This document shows positions 1 to 5,044 of a stretch of DNA of 12,793 nt, piece after piece; the stretch's first letter is position 1; every line of letters starts with the position of its first letter. This DNA comes from an uncultured bacterium (GTDB lineage: Bacteria > Patescibacteriota > Minisyncoccia > Phycocordibacterales > UBA9973). A model generated the notes under the pieces. The model was not told the DNA's origin. It saw only the letters and a list, made by a program, of their open reading frames with translations, and ran no database searches. A program made the translations under genes and the position numbers. The DNA lies in NCBI GenBank assembly GCA_903862375.1, contig CAIOXR010000006.1:1-12793 (forward strand), written 5' to 3'.

Positions 1-36
1 ATAATAAAGATAAATATAAATGATTAAAAAAATTTA

Positions 37-618
37 TTATGTCTTCTTTGTAGTATCAGCATTCTCGGTCTTTTTAGTAGAAATCTTTAATACCGTAAAA
101 CCATTGCTGAACTTTTTCAAAATTGTTGCATCAAAATCAATTTTATTTAAAATAACTTTATAAACTTGACTTTCATTCAAAACAGAACTTTCTACAAGAA
201 TTAAACCAACGTCTGAAATTATAACTCCTTGTCCTAATTCTTTAGCTGTTGTATCACTCTGACCATTAATATTTGTAGCCATTGTCGTCGAACTTGATGA
301 GGTAGACTCACTAATATTTGTAGAGTCTGTTAATAAGATATTTTCAGTCTTTTGATAAATATTTACCAAAACATCCCCAGTTGATAATAATGAATTTGAT
401 TCTTCAACTTTAGCAGTGGCAGTATCTTTCACGGGTGTTTCAACTGTTGTAACTTTCTCTATAGTTCTTTGTATAACATTATTTATAGTCTGAGGAACAC
501 TTTTAGGCATTTGATTCATAAGTGAAACCGTCACAATACCCGTCGCAATAGAAACTACGAAAGTTATAAGTAGTGTAAGTAAAATAAGCTGTTTTTTGTC
601 TAATTCTTTAATATCCAT
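37..618 (-). CDS. Membrane-anchored, degenerate HtrA/trypsin-like protein
   Basis: The 193-residue protein has a short charged N-terminus, one transmembrane helix (about residues 10-33), a Ser/Thr-rich linker (about 60-125) and a C-terminal stretch (129-180) that aligns by eye with the first strands of HtrA/DegP proteases. It starts GQGVIIS, as in the DegP segment GSGVIID, and continues to VLKIS. The expected catalytic His (DegP TNNHVV) is Ser145 in VESSVL, and the expected Asp (DegP SDIAL) is Gly173 in NGFTVL. The half carrying the catalytic Ser is absent, so protease activity is not expected. Its role is unknown; an anchored, extracytoplasmic binding or structural role is a guess. The start is supported by an extended -10 box six bases upstream. 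It lies 47 bases downstream of the cysteine desulfurase on the same strand but has its own promoter. Only 36 bases follow its stop codon in the window, so a broken longer gene cannot be fully excluded. Confidence 0.6.
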   Translation of the reverse strand: MDIKELDKKQLILLTLLITFVVSIATGIVTVSLMNQMPKSVPQTINNVIQRTIEKVTTVETPVKDTATAKVEESNSLLSTGDVLVNIYQKTENILLTDSTNISESTSSSSTTMATNINGQSDTTAKELGQGVIISDVGLILVESSVLNESQVYKVILNKIDFDATILKKFSNGFTVLKISTKKTENADTTKKT

Positions 619-624
619 CTGTTC

Positions 625-633
625 ATTATAGCA
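625..633 (-). promoter_or_regulatory. Extended -10 promoter, leaderless start for the HtrA-like gene
   Basis: On the minus strand the sequence reads TGCTATAAT, a perfect extended -10 element, followed by six bases and then the ATG at 618. Transcription starting about seven bases after the -10 box would begin at the A of the start codon. No good -35 box is visible, as is usual for TGN-type promoters. There is no Shine-Dalgarno sequence. Confidence 0.6.
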
Positions 634-665
634 TATATAGCAACTATTTCCACTTCTTAAAATAT

Positions 666-1988
666 TTAATTTTCATACTTTGCAAATTTACTGTATTTCT
701 CTAAAATATTTGTTAAAACTTTAATCAGTATATATATCTCTGACTTTTTTGTTTGTCTTCCGAGTGTTATACGGAGAGATCCTTCTTCTTCATTATTTTT
801 CTTACAAATTTTCCTTATTGCTTTTATGACATATGAGCCAGTATCATCATCGCTCTTGCAAGCACTTTTTGCTGATACTTCTATACCATTTGCATCAAGC
901 TCTATCACTAGTAGCTCACTTGAAATACCTGTAATAGAAATATTTATATTATTTGGAAGTCGCATTTCTTTGCTTCCATTTAAAACTATTTTATATGGAG
1001 ACACTTTGATATTCAATATTTTGGAAATTGTATCATCACGAAGACTAGCAAGTCTTTCACTTTCCTTCTTTTTCATTTTATTGGCAATTTCTAGACTGAG
1101 AGCAATACCTCCGATACTTGCGACGTTCTCAGTGCCAGATCGTAATCCAAACTCTTGCTCACCTCCTTTGTATATAGGAGAAATCTGTACTGATCTTTTC
1201 TTGTATAAAACCCCTATACCCTTCGGTCCATAAATCTTTGATCCATTAAAACTGAGCATATCTACACCCAACTTTTCTACATTTGAAGTATCCAGATAAT
1301 TCATCGCTTGCGTAGCGTCAGTATGAAAAATAGGAAAATTTACGGGGAAAGGCCTTGCCTCAAGTGAGCCAGAGGCAAGGCCTTGAGAAGCTAATTTACC
1401 TTTCTTGTAATGCCTGATTATTTTTGCAATTTCTTGTATCGGCTGTATGGTACCTATTTCATTATTAGCATACATTATAGAAACTAATACAGTATCATCA
1501 TTTAAAGCATTTTTAAATTCTTCTAGATTTAAAATTCCATTTTTATCTACTCCTACATAAGTCACAGTAGCCTCACCTCTTTCTTCAAGCATTCGACAAT
1601 TCTCTAAAACTGCAGGGTGCTCAATCTTTGAAGTAATAATATGAGGAATTTTCGATTTAGCAGAATCGTGTCGTGTAGTATCCATCGAAACACGACATTT
1701 TTCATCCTTAGTTCTTAATTCATAATTCTTAATTACACCAAGTATTGCCAAAGCATTACTTTCTGTACTACTACCGGTAAATATGATCTCATCGCTATGA
1801 GCATTTATCTCTTTTGCAATTTTTTTTCTTGAATCTTCTATGATACTCCTAACCTTGACTCCACTTGTATGGATAGAAGTAGGATTTGTATATAAATCTC
1901 TCTCGTATGAATGCATAAGTTCTAAAACCCTTTTATCTATAGGTGTCGTACTTGCATAATCTAAATATATTCTTTTCTCTTTAAACAT
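666..1988 (-). CDS. Cysteine desulfurase, NifS/IscS family (class V aminotransferase fold)
   Basis: This PLP enzyme takes sulfur from cysteine as a protein persulfide, releasing alanine, and feeds Fe-S cluster assembly and tRNA thiolation. Family signatures are YLDYASTTP near the N-terminus, IEHPAVL with the cofactor-stacking His124, YANNEIGTIQP, HTDATQA (residues 222-228), the Schiff-base Lys251 in NGSKIYGPKG, RSGTENV, and the mobile-loop catalytic Cys377 in SAKSACKSDDDTGSYV. At 440 residues it is longer than the usual roughly 390-400. The excess lies mainly in two segments, about residues 88-113 and 196-219, which interrupt otherwise family-like stretches and contain inverted repeats in the DNA (see the repeat entries). 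The usual His before the PLP lysine is Ser250. No iscU, iscR or thiI gene is in the window. The start at 1988 is the first Met before the YLDYASTTP motif and has a -10 box seven bases upstream. Confidence 0.93.
   Translation of the reverse strand: MFKEKRIYLDYASTTPIDKRVLELMHSYERDLYTNPTSIHTSGVKVRSIIEDSRKKIAKEINAHSDEIIFTGSSTESNALAILGVIKNYELRTKDEKCRVSMDTTRHDSAKSKIPHIITSKIEHPAVLENCRMLEERGEATVTYVGVDKNGILNLEEFKNALNDDTVLVSIMYANNEIGTIQPIQEIAKIIRHYKKGKLASQGLASGSLEARPFPVNFPIFHTDATQAMNYLDTSNVEKLGVDMLSFNGSKIYGPKGIGVLYKKRSVQISPIYKGGEQEFGLRSGTENVASIGGIALSLEIANKMKKKESERLASLRDDTISKILNIKVSPYKIVLNGSKEMRLPNNINISITGISSELLVIELDANGIEVSAKSACKSDDDTGSYVIKAIRKICKKNNEEEGSLRITLGRQTKKSEIYILIKVLTNILEKYSKFAKYEN
1332..1403 (-). 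repeat. In-frame insertion with 13-bp inverted repeat inside cysteine desulfurase
   Basis: A perfect 13-bp inverted repeat pairs 1349-1361 (AAGGCCTTGCCTC) with 1372-1384 (GAGGCAAGGCCTT) around a 10-base loop. It is GC-rich against an AT-rich gene. It encodes roughly residues 196-219, including QGLASGSLEARPF, between the helix ending in IIRHYKK and the conserved HTDATQA motif, where IscS-type proteins have only a short connector. Extent and frame are seen directly. That it is an inserted mobile palindrome, in the style of Rickettsia palindromic elements, is inference. The outer limits are approximate. Confidence 0.6.
1650..1727 (-). repeat. Second in-frame insertion with inverted repeat inside cysteine desulfurase
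   Basis: An 8-bp inverted repeat pairs 1669-1676 (TGTCGTGT) with 1690-1697 (ACACGACA) around a 13-base loop. Just beside it lies a direct repeat, TTCTTAATT at 1712-1720 and again at 1726-1734. The segment encodes about residues 88-113, placed between the family-like ALAILGVIK and IPHIITSKIEH, which are nearly adjacent in ordinary cysteine desulfurases. The direct repeat could be the footprint of insertion or simple AT-rich slippage. The boundaries are approximate. Confidence 0.5.
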
Positions 1989-1995
1989 ATTACTA

Positions 1996-2004
1996 ACTAT
2001 ACCA
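1996..2004 (-). promoter_or_regulatory. Extended -10 promoter of the cysteine desulfurase gene
   Basis: On the minus strand the sequence reads TGGTATAGT, an extended -10 box, followed by seven bases and the ATG at 1988. The predicted transcript therefore starts at or next to the start codon. No convincing -35 box is seen at the expected distance. Confidence 0.45.
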
Positions 2005-2007
2005 CAT

Positions 2008-2036
2008 TTGTAAAAAAAGGCTTATTAGTATATACT
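2008..2036 (+). promoter_or_regulatory. Promoter of the DUF4446-like gene
   Basis: A -35-like TTGTAA (2008-2013) and a -10 box TATACT (2031-2036) are separated by 17 bases. The ATG at 2047 is ten bases after the -10 box, so a leader of only a few bases is predicted. It diverges from the cysteine desulfurase promoter in the same 58-base spacer. Confidence 0.5.
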
Positions 2037-2046
2037 ATTTTTAGTT

Positions 2047-2490
2047 ATGACTATTACTATCTTAGTATATATACTTTCAGGTGTTATTATTATCCTTTTG
2101 TGTTGGATAGGTATTACAGAGTACCGTTTTAGAAAGTTTTTCGCTGGTACTAAGGCTCGAAACTTAGAAGAAGTGATGATCAAACTTGGAGAACAAATGA
2201 AAGATTTAAAGAATAATCAAGATAAAATAAACAGTCATCTAGTCACAGTAAACAAGAGATTAGATAAATCCATAAGAAGTGTAGAGACAATTCGCTTTAA
2301 TCCATTCTTAGATGCAGGAAGTAACCAAAGCTTCGCTATATCATTTATAAATGACGAAGGAAATGGAGTTGTTATGTCGAGTCTTTATGCTCGTGATCGT
2401 ATGAGTATATTTGCAAAACCAATAGTCGCCGGCAAATCAGAATTTGAATTATCAACTGAAGAAAAAGATGTTTTAGAGAAATCAAAATAA
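2047..2490 (+). CDS. DUF4446-like single-pass membrane protein
   Basis: The 147-residue protein has an N-terminal transmembrane helix (about residues 3-24), a basic stretch (EYRFRKFFAGTKAR), an amphipathic, probably coiled-coil segment (about 38-80, EEVMIKLGEQMKDLKNN onward) and a C-terminal globular part. The C-terminal part, with IRFNPFLDAGSNQSFAISF, NDEGNGVVMSSLYARD and FAKPIVAGKSEFELS, matches the remembered pattern of the DUF4446 family (RY-DAF-D-GG-SFS-ALLD-GDGVVLTS, then YAKPV-GKS-Y-LS). The biochemical function of that family is not known. The predicted topology is N-terminal anchor with the coiled coil and C-terminal domain on one side of the membrane. It lies 63 bases upstream of the IF-2 gene on the same strand and may be cotranscribed with it. 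Confidence 0.75.
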   Translation: MTITILVYILSGVIIILLCWIGITEYRFRKFFAGTKARNLEEVMIKLGEQMKDLKNNQDKINSHLVTVNKRLDKSIRSVETIRFNPFLDAGSNQSFAISFINDEGNGVVMSSLYARDRMSIFAKPIVAGKSEFELSTEEKDVLEKSK

Positions 2491-2553
2491 ACCATCTAAT
2501 AAATATTTCATTAAATATTAAAATTTGTATTTAATTTCATATTTCAAAAATTT

Positions 2554-4065
2554 ATGACAACAGAAAAATCACAACCAAATACAAACGTCAGACCACCTGT
2601 AGTTGTTGTCATGGGGCACGTAGACCACGGCAAATCTACTCTTTTAGACTATATACGCAAATCAAACGTTGTAGACAGTGAAGCTGGTGGTATCACTCAA
2701 AGTATAAGTGCTTATGAAGTAAGTCATAAAGATGAGAATGGAACTAATAGACTTGTGACTTTTCTGGATACTCCTGGCCACGAAGCTTTTTCTAAGATGC
2801 GTGCTCGTGGAGCAAGTGCTGCTGATATAGCTATCCTTGTCGTATCTGCTGAAGATTCTGTAAAAGCACAAACGCTAGAGGCTTATAATACTATTATAGA
2901 AAGTAAAACTCCTTATATAGTAGCTATCAATAAGATAGACAGACCAAATGCAAATATAGAGAAAACTAAAATGGATCTAGTAGAGAAAGGTATATATCTT
3001 GAAGGTATGGGTGGAGACATACCGTTCGTACTTATCTCTGCAAAAGTTGGTACTGGAGTAAGTGAACTTCTAGATATGATTCTTCTTGTGGCTGATATGC
3101 AAACTCTCACTGGTGATCCAAAGTTAAATGCTTCAGGATTAATCATAGAAGCAAATCGTGAACCTAAAAGAGGCATCTCTGCAACTGCTATTATAAAGAA
3201 TGGAACTCTTAAGTCAGGAATGATAGTTGTCGCAGGACAAGCTCTAGTCACAACAAGGATAATGGAGAACTTCCTAGGGAAACCTATTAAAGAAGCCACC
3301 TTCTCATCCCCTATCTTACTTGTAGGATTTGAATCAATGCCTGAAGTCGGAAGTAGCTTTGAGTCATTCTCAAATAAAAAAGAAGCCGAAGCATATATAG
3401 AAATAGTCAAAAATGAAAGTTTAAATAATAAAACTAATCAGAAGAATACTCCTCAAGTAGGTAAGGTAATACCTATCATAATTAAAACAGACGTAGTAGG
3501 CTCGATGGAAGCTCTTGAAAAAGAAATAAGTAAACTAAACAATCAAGAAATATCTTATAAGATTATAAGCTTTGGAGTTGGTGCTATCAGTGAATCAGAC
3601 CTAAAGATGGCCAATGCAAATAAAGATACTATAGTAGTAGGTTTTAATACAAAGCTTGATAATGGAGCAAGGGACCTAAATGAAACTCTGAAGATAAATG
3701 TACAAGTATTCGATATTATATATAAACTTACTGACTGGCTTAAAATACTCATAGAAGAAAGACGACCAAGAGTAGAATCTGTGGAAGTCACAGGAACTCT
3801 TAAGATACTTAAAACTTTTGGCTCAACGAAAGACAAGCAGGTAGTCGGTGGAAAAGTATTAACTGGAAGAATTGTAAATGGAGGGATAGTCCGTATAATG
3901 CGTCGAGAGTTTGAAATAGGTAAGGGAAAAATAGTAGAACTTCAACACAATAAAATAAAAGCAAAAGAAGTTCTAGAAGAAAGTGAATGTGGAGTCCAAG
4001 TCGAAACAAAGATAGGAATTGCTCCAGGGGATGTATTAGAAGCATTCATAATAACGATCAAGTAA
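2554..4065 (+). CDS. infB: Translation initiation factor IF-2 (short form)
   Basis: IF-2 is the GTPase that places initiator tRNA on the small ribosomal subunit and promotes subunit joining. All G motifs are visible: G1 GHVDHGKS (21-28), switch I GGITQSISAY (45-54), G3 DTPGHEAF (72-79) with the catalytic His76, G4 NKID (126-129) and G5 SAK (162-164). They are followed by domain II, domain III (about residues 305-400) and a C-terminal beta-barrel (about 405-503) that would hold the fMet-tRNA. At 503 residues it lacks the long N-terminal region of typical bacterial IF-2, beginning only about 15 residues before the G domain. The common GGITQH is GGITQS here (Ser50). No Shine-Dalgarno or obvious -10 box sits directly before the ATG. 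rbfA follows after 108 bases, the usual bacterial order. Confidence 0.97.
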   Translation: MTTEKSQPNTNVRPPVVVVMGHVDHGKSTLLDYIRKSNVVDSEAGGITQSISAYEVSHKDENGTNRLVTFLDTPGHEAFSKMRARGASAADIAILVVSAEDSVKAQTLEAYNTIIESKTPYIVAINKIDRPNANIEKTKMDLVEKGIYLEGMGGDIPFVLISAKVGTGVSELLDMILLVADMQTLTGDPKLNASGLIIEANREPKRGISATAIIKNGTLKSGMIVVAGQALVTTRIMENFLGKPIKEATFSSPILLVGFESMPEVGSSFESFSNKKEAEAYIEIVKNESLNNKTNQKNTPQVGKVIPIIIKTDVVGSMEALEKEISKLNNQEISYKIISFGVGAISESDLKMANANKDTIVVGFNTKLDNGARDLNETLKINVQVFDIIYKLTDWLKILIEERRPRVESVEVTGTLKILKTFGSTKDKQVVGGKVLTGRIVNGGIVRIMRREFEIGKGKIVELQHNKIKAKEVLEESECGVQVETKIGIAPGDVLEAFIITIK

Positions 4066-4073
4066 TTACTTGT

Positions 4074-4173
4074 CCCGTACTAAATTTACGATTAGTAAAA
4101 ATTTACGGAATATGTAAAATATATAATGTTAAGTCGAAAGAAAATATAATTAATAATTAAATTTAGTACTGGG
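4074..4173 (+). promoter_or_regulatory. Inverted repeat spanning the infB-rbfA spacer, ending at the rbfA start codon
   Basis: The left arm 4074-4088 (CCCGTACTAAATTTA) pairs with the right arm 4158-4173 (TAAATTTAGTACTGGG) with one unpaired T, around a 69-base loop. The left arm begins eight bases after the infB stop codon and the right arm ends directly before the rbfA ATG. In an infB-rbfA read-through mRNA this would place the rbfA start at the base of a long stem. Two TATAAT sequences (4122-4127 and 4145-4150) lie in the loop and could start an rbfA transcript lacking the left arm, though neither has a good -35 box. The repeat is seen; a regulatory role is inference. Confidence 0.45.
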
Positions 4174-4500
4174 ATGTCAGAATTTAGATCAGAAAAAATT
4201 ACAAATCATATCAAAGAATTATCCGCTTTATTCATAGAGAGAGAAGCAGGACCGACTTCGATGATCACAGTCACACGAGTACTACTTTCACCTGACAACA
4301 AAAGGGCAAAGATAATGGTGAGTGTTCTTCCTCGTGAGAAAGAAAAAGCAGCTTATGGATTTATCCGAAGAAACTTAGGAGATTTACGCAAGTATGTCTC
4401 TAAAGGATTGAAGATAAACCCTATCCCCTTTTTAGAAGTTGAGATAGATGAAGGAGAAAAGAATAGGCAAAGAATTGACGAATTATTAACCAAAGGTTAG
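4174..4500 (+). CDS. rbfA: 30S ribosome-binding factor A
   Basis: RbfA is a small KH-type RNA-binding protein that binds immature 30S subunits and assists 16S rRNA 5'-end maturation and cold adaptation. The 108-residue protein is about normal for the family. It begins with the typical RSEKITNHIKELSALFIERE helix and continues with the strand MITVTRVLLSPDNKRAKIMVSV, helix AYGFIRRNLGDLRKYVSKGL, strand PIPFLEVEID, and the C-terminal QRIDELL. These match the RbfA pattern of a DL-A-V-V-S-D--A-V-V core followed by LR--LA--L-L---P-L-F--D. It follows infB, its usual partner. It is the only gene in the window ending in TAG. No Shine-Dalgarno is present; the ATG follows a GGG triplet that is part of the long inverted repeat. 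Confidence 0.93.
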   Translation: MSEFRSEKITNHIKELSALFIEREAGPTSMITVTRVLLSPDNKRAKIMVSVLPREKEKAAYGFIRRNLGDLRKYVSKGLKINPIPFLEVEIDEGEKNRQRIDELLTKG

Positions 4501-4512
4501 GATTAAAAAATA

Positions 4513-4556
4513 GAGAAGAGAATCTACATTGAATAGCTCTTCTCGAAATATATTTT
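4513..4556 (+). terminator. Possible terminator hairpin after rbfA
   Basis: GAGAAGAG (4513-4520) pairs perfectly with CTCTTCTC (4537-4544) around a 16-base loop in which CTA and TAG can add three further pairs. The bases after it are AT-rich (ending TATATTTT) but not a clean T-run, so termination is plausible rather than certain. It separates rbfA from tRNA-Cys. Confidence 0.35.
4549..4554 (+). promoter_or_regulatory. Possible -10 box for tRNA-Cys
   Basis: TATATT lies exactly six bases before the first base of the mature tRNA-Cys, the same spacing seen before several start codons here. No -35 box at a standard distance is convincing. If used, the transcript would start at or next to the mature 5' end. 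Confidence 0.3.
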
Positions 4557-4560
4557 GTAC

Positions 4561-4632
4561 GGCCTGGTAGCCAAGTGGTAAGGCAGAGATCTGCAAAATC
4601 TCTATACAGCGGTTCAATTCCGCTCCAGGCCT
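4561..4632 (+). tRNA. tRNA-Cys (anticodon GCA)
   Basis: A complete 72-base cloverleaf. The acceptor stem GGCCTGG (4561-4567) pairs with CCAGGCC (4625-4631), and the discriminator is T4632, as expected for tRNA-Cys. The D stem is GCC (4570-4572) with GGC (4582-4584). The anticodon stem GAGAT/ATCTC (4586-4590/4598-4602) has the loop CTGCAAA, anticodon GCA at 4593-4595. The T arm AGCGG/CCGCT (4608-4612/4620-4624) has the loop TTCAATT. CCA is not encoded, so a CCA-adding enzyme must complete the 3' end. Confidence 0.97.
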
Positions 4633-4638
4633 CATTAA

Positions 4639-4688
4639 AGTAAATTTAGTAAAATTTACTCGGGCGAACAATTTAAACAAATTGTTTT
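4639..4688 (+). terminator. Tandem hairpins downstream of tRNA-Cys
   Basis: Two hairpins follow the tRNA. AGTAAATTT (4639-4647) pairs with AAATTTACT (4652-4660) around a 4-base loop. AACAATTT (4667-4674) pairs with AAATTGTT (4679-4686) around AAAC and is followed by TT. Both are AT-rich and the T-tract is short, so this is a weak or tandem terminator candidate. GGGCG sits between them. Confidence 0.4.
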
Positions 4689-4719
4689 AGCCAAAAAACT
4701 AGTAATTTATATAAATTTT

Positions 4720-4728
4720 TGCTAGTAT
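4720..4728 (+). promoter_or_regulatory. Extended -10 promoter of tRNA-Leu
   Basis: TGCTAGTAT is an extended -10 box ending eight bases before the first base of the tRNA, giving a predicted 5' leader of one or two bases. The TGCTANNNT pattern is shared with the boxes before the HtrA-like gene (TGCTATAAT) and the CDF gene (TGCTAAACT). Confidence 0.5.
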
Positions 4729-4736
4729 ACCCTTAT

Positions 4737-4818
4737 GCCCAGGTGGCGGAATTGGTATACGCGCTAGTCTTAGGAACTAGTGGAGCAATCCTTGGAGGTT
4801 CAAGTCCTCTCCTGGGCA
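4737..4818 (+). tRNA. tRNA-Leu (anticodon UAG)
   Basis: An 82-base class II tRNA. The acceptor stem GCCCAGG (4737-4743) pairs with CCTGGGC (4811-4817), with discriminator A4818 as expected for leucine. The anticodon stem CTAGT/ACTAG (4764-4768/4776-4780) has the loop CTTAGGA, anticodon TAG at 4771-4773, reading CUN codons. The long variable arm is 4781-4793, with GGA (4782-4784) able to pair with TCC (4789-4791). The T arm GGAGG/CCTCT (4794-4798/4806-4810) has the loop TTCAAGT. CCA is not encoded. Its last 14 paired bases recur inverted at 4875-4888. Confidence 0.97.
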
Positions 4819-4888
4819 CAAAAGCGAAAAAGTGAGCAATATTAATTGCTCTCTTTTTCAATTCAGCTTTTGTAGCCCAGGAGAGGAC
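4804..4888. repeat. Near-palindrome joining the tRNA-Leu 3' end to an inverted copy
   Basis: The left arm 4804-4840 covers the T-arm 3' strand, the acceptor 3' strand and 22 bases downstream. It is matched by the reverse complement on the right. GTCCTCTCCTGGGC (4804-4817) matches GCCCAGGAGAGGAC (4875-4888); ACAAAAGC (4818-4825) matches GCTTTTGT (4866-4873); GAAAAAG (4826-4832) matches CTTTTTC (4853-4859); and GAGCAAT (4834-4840) matches ATTGCTC (4845-4851). Only one T:T mismatch (4833/4852), one extra A (4874) and a 6-base insertion (4860-4865) interrupt it. Confidence 0.85.
4826..4859 (+). terminator. Intrinsic terminator of tRNA-Leu, near-symmetric
   Basis: GAAAAAG (4826-4832) plus GAGCAAT (4834-4840) pair with ATTGCTC (4845-4851) plus CTTTTTC (4853-4859), with one T:T mismatch and the loop ATTA. 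The descending side ends in TCTTTTT, giving a classic rho-independent form. The opposite strand also carries a T-run, so it could work in both directions. It is the core of the larger palindrome. Confidence 0.8.
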
Positions 4889-4981
4889 GGAAAGCCGGAG
4901 GTAGACGTACCGAGGCGGGGTCGCGAGATTTTTCACCAGAAAAATACTTGTGACCAAGACATGTACTCATGATCCTCTCCT
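4879..4981. ncRNA. Candidate structured RNA element, GC-rich, unassigned
   Basis: A 103-base segment folds by hand into a closed multi-branch structure. P1 is a perfect 9-bp closing helix (4879-4887 with 4973-4981). P2 has GCC/GGC (4894-4896/4914-4916), a GGA/GA internal loop and GGTA/TACC (4900-4903/4908-4911) with a GACG loop. P3 has 9 bp including two G-T pairs (4919-4927/4947-4955), a bulged A and 6 bp (4928-4933/4940-4945) with a 6-base loop. CATG (4960-4963 with 4968-4971) may form a small P4. Counted by hand, 36 of the 51 bases in 4875-4925 are G or C, against strongly AT-rich surroundings. It matches no RNA family I recognise, and either strand could be the transcribed one. It might instead be a mobile palindromic element or a tRNA-associated insertion. 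Confidence 0.4.
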
Positions 4982-5009
4982 AAATATCTGAATACTCTGC
5001 TAGAGAGAA

Positions 5010-5038
5010 TTGAAAAACATTTATTAAAAGTATATAAT
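5010..5038 (+). promoter_or_regulatory. Promoter of the Tat-signal zincin gene, leaderless
   Basis: This is the clearest sigma-70-type promoter in the window: TTGAAA (5010-5015), a 17-base spacer and TATAAT (5033-5038). Six bases later comes the ATG at 5045, so transcription should begin at the A of the start codon. It also shows that this gene does not need a transcript from the RNA-rich interval upstream. Confidence 0.7.
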
Positions 5039-5044
5039 ATCCAA

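Noticed and set aside
826..1233. A 135-residue plus-strand reading frame inside the cysteine desulfurase gene
   Set aside because: It is antisense to well-conserved motifs of the enzyme, including the catalytic cysteine region, and resembles no family.
2502..2519. AT-only hairpin (AATATTT/AAATATT) between the DUF4446-like gene and infB
   Set aside because: It is made entirely of A-T pairs in an AT-rich spacer and lacks a clear T-tract; expected by chance.
4886..4896. GGACGGAAAGCC, resembling the GGACGCAAAGCC segment of the cyclic-di-GMP-I riboswitch
   Set aside because: The other conserved parts of that riboswitch are absent and the helices formed here differ; judged coincidence.
4928..4945. 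A hammerhead-like CTGGTGA on the minus strand in the structured element
   Set aside because: The hammerhead core needs CUGANGA plus a GAAA strand in the right three-way junction; the A is replaced and the partner strand is missing.
4733..4957. A 74-residue minus-strand reading frame over tRNA-Leu and its flank
   Set aside because: It is the antisense translation of the tRNA and its terminator, a well-known false gene type; it has no promoter or start signal.
4737..4981. tRNA-Leu as an attachment site of an integrated element
   Set aside because: Integration at a tRNA leaves direct repeats of its 3' end, while the copy here is inverted, and no integrase gene is present in the window.
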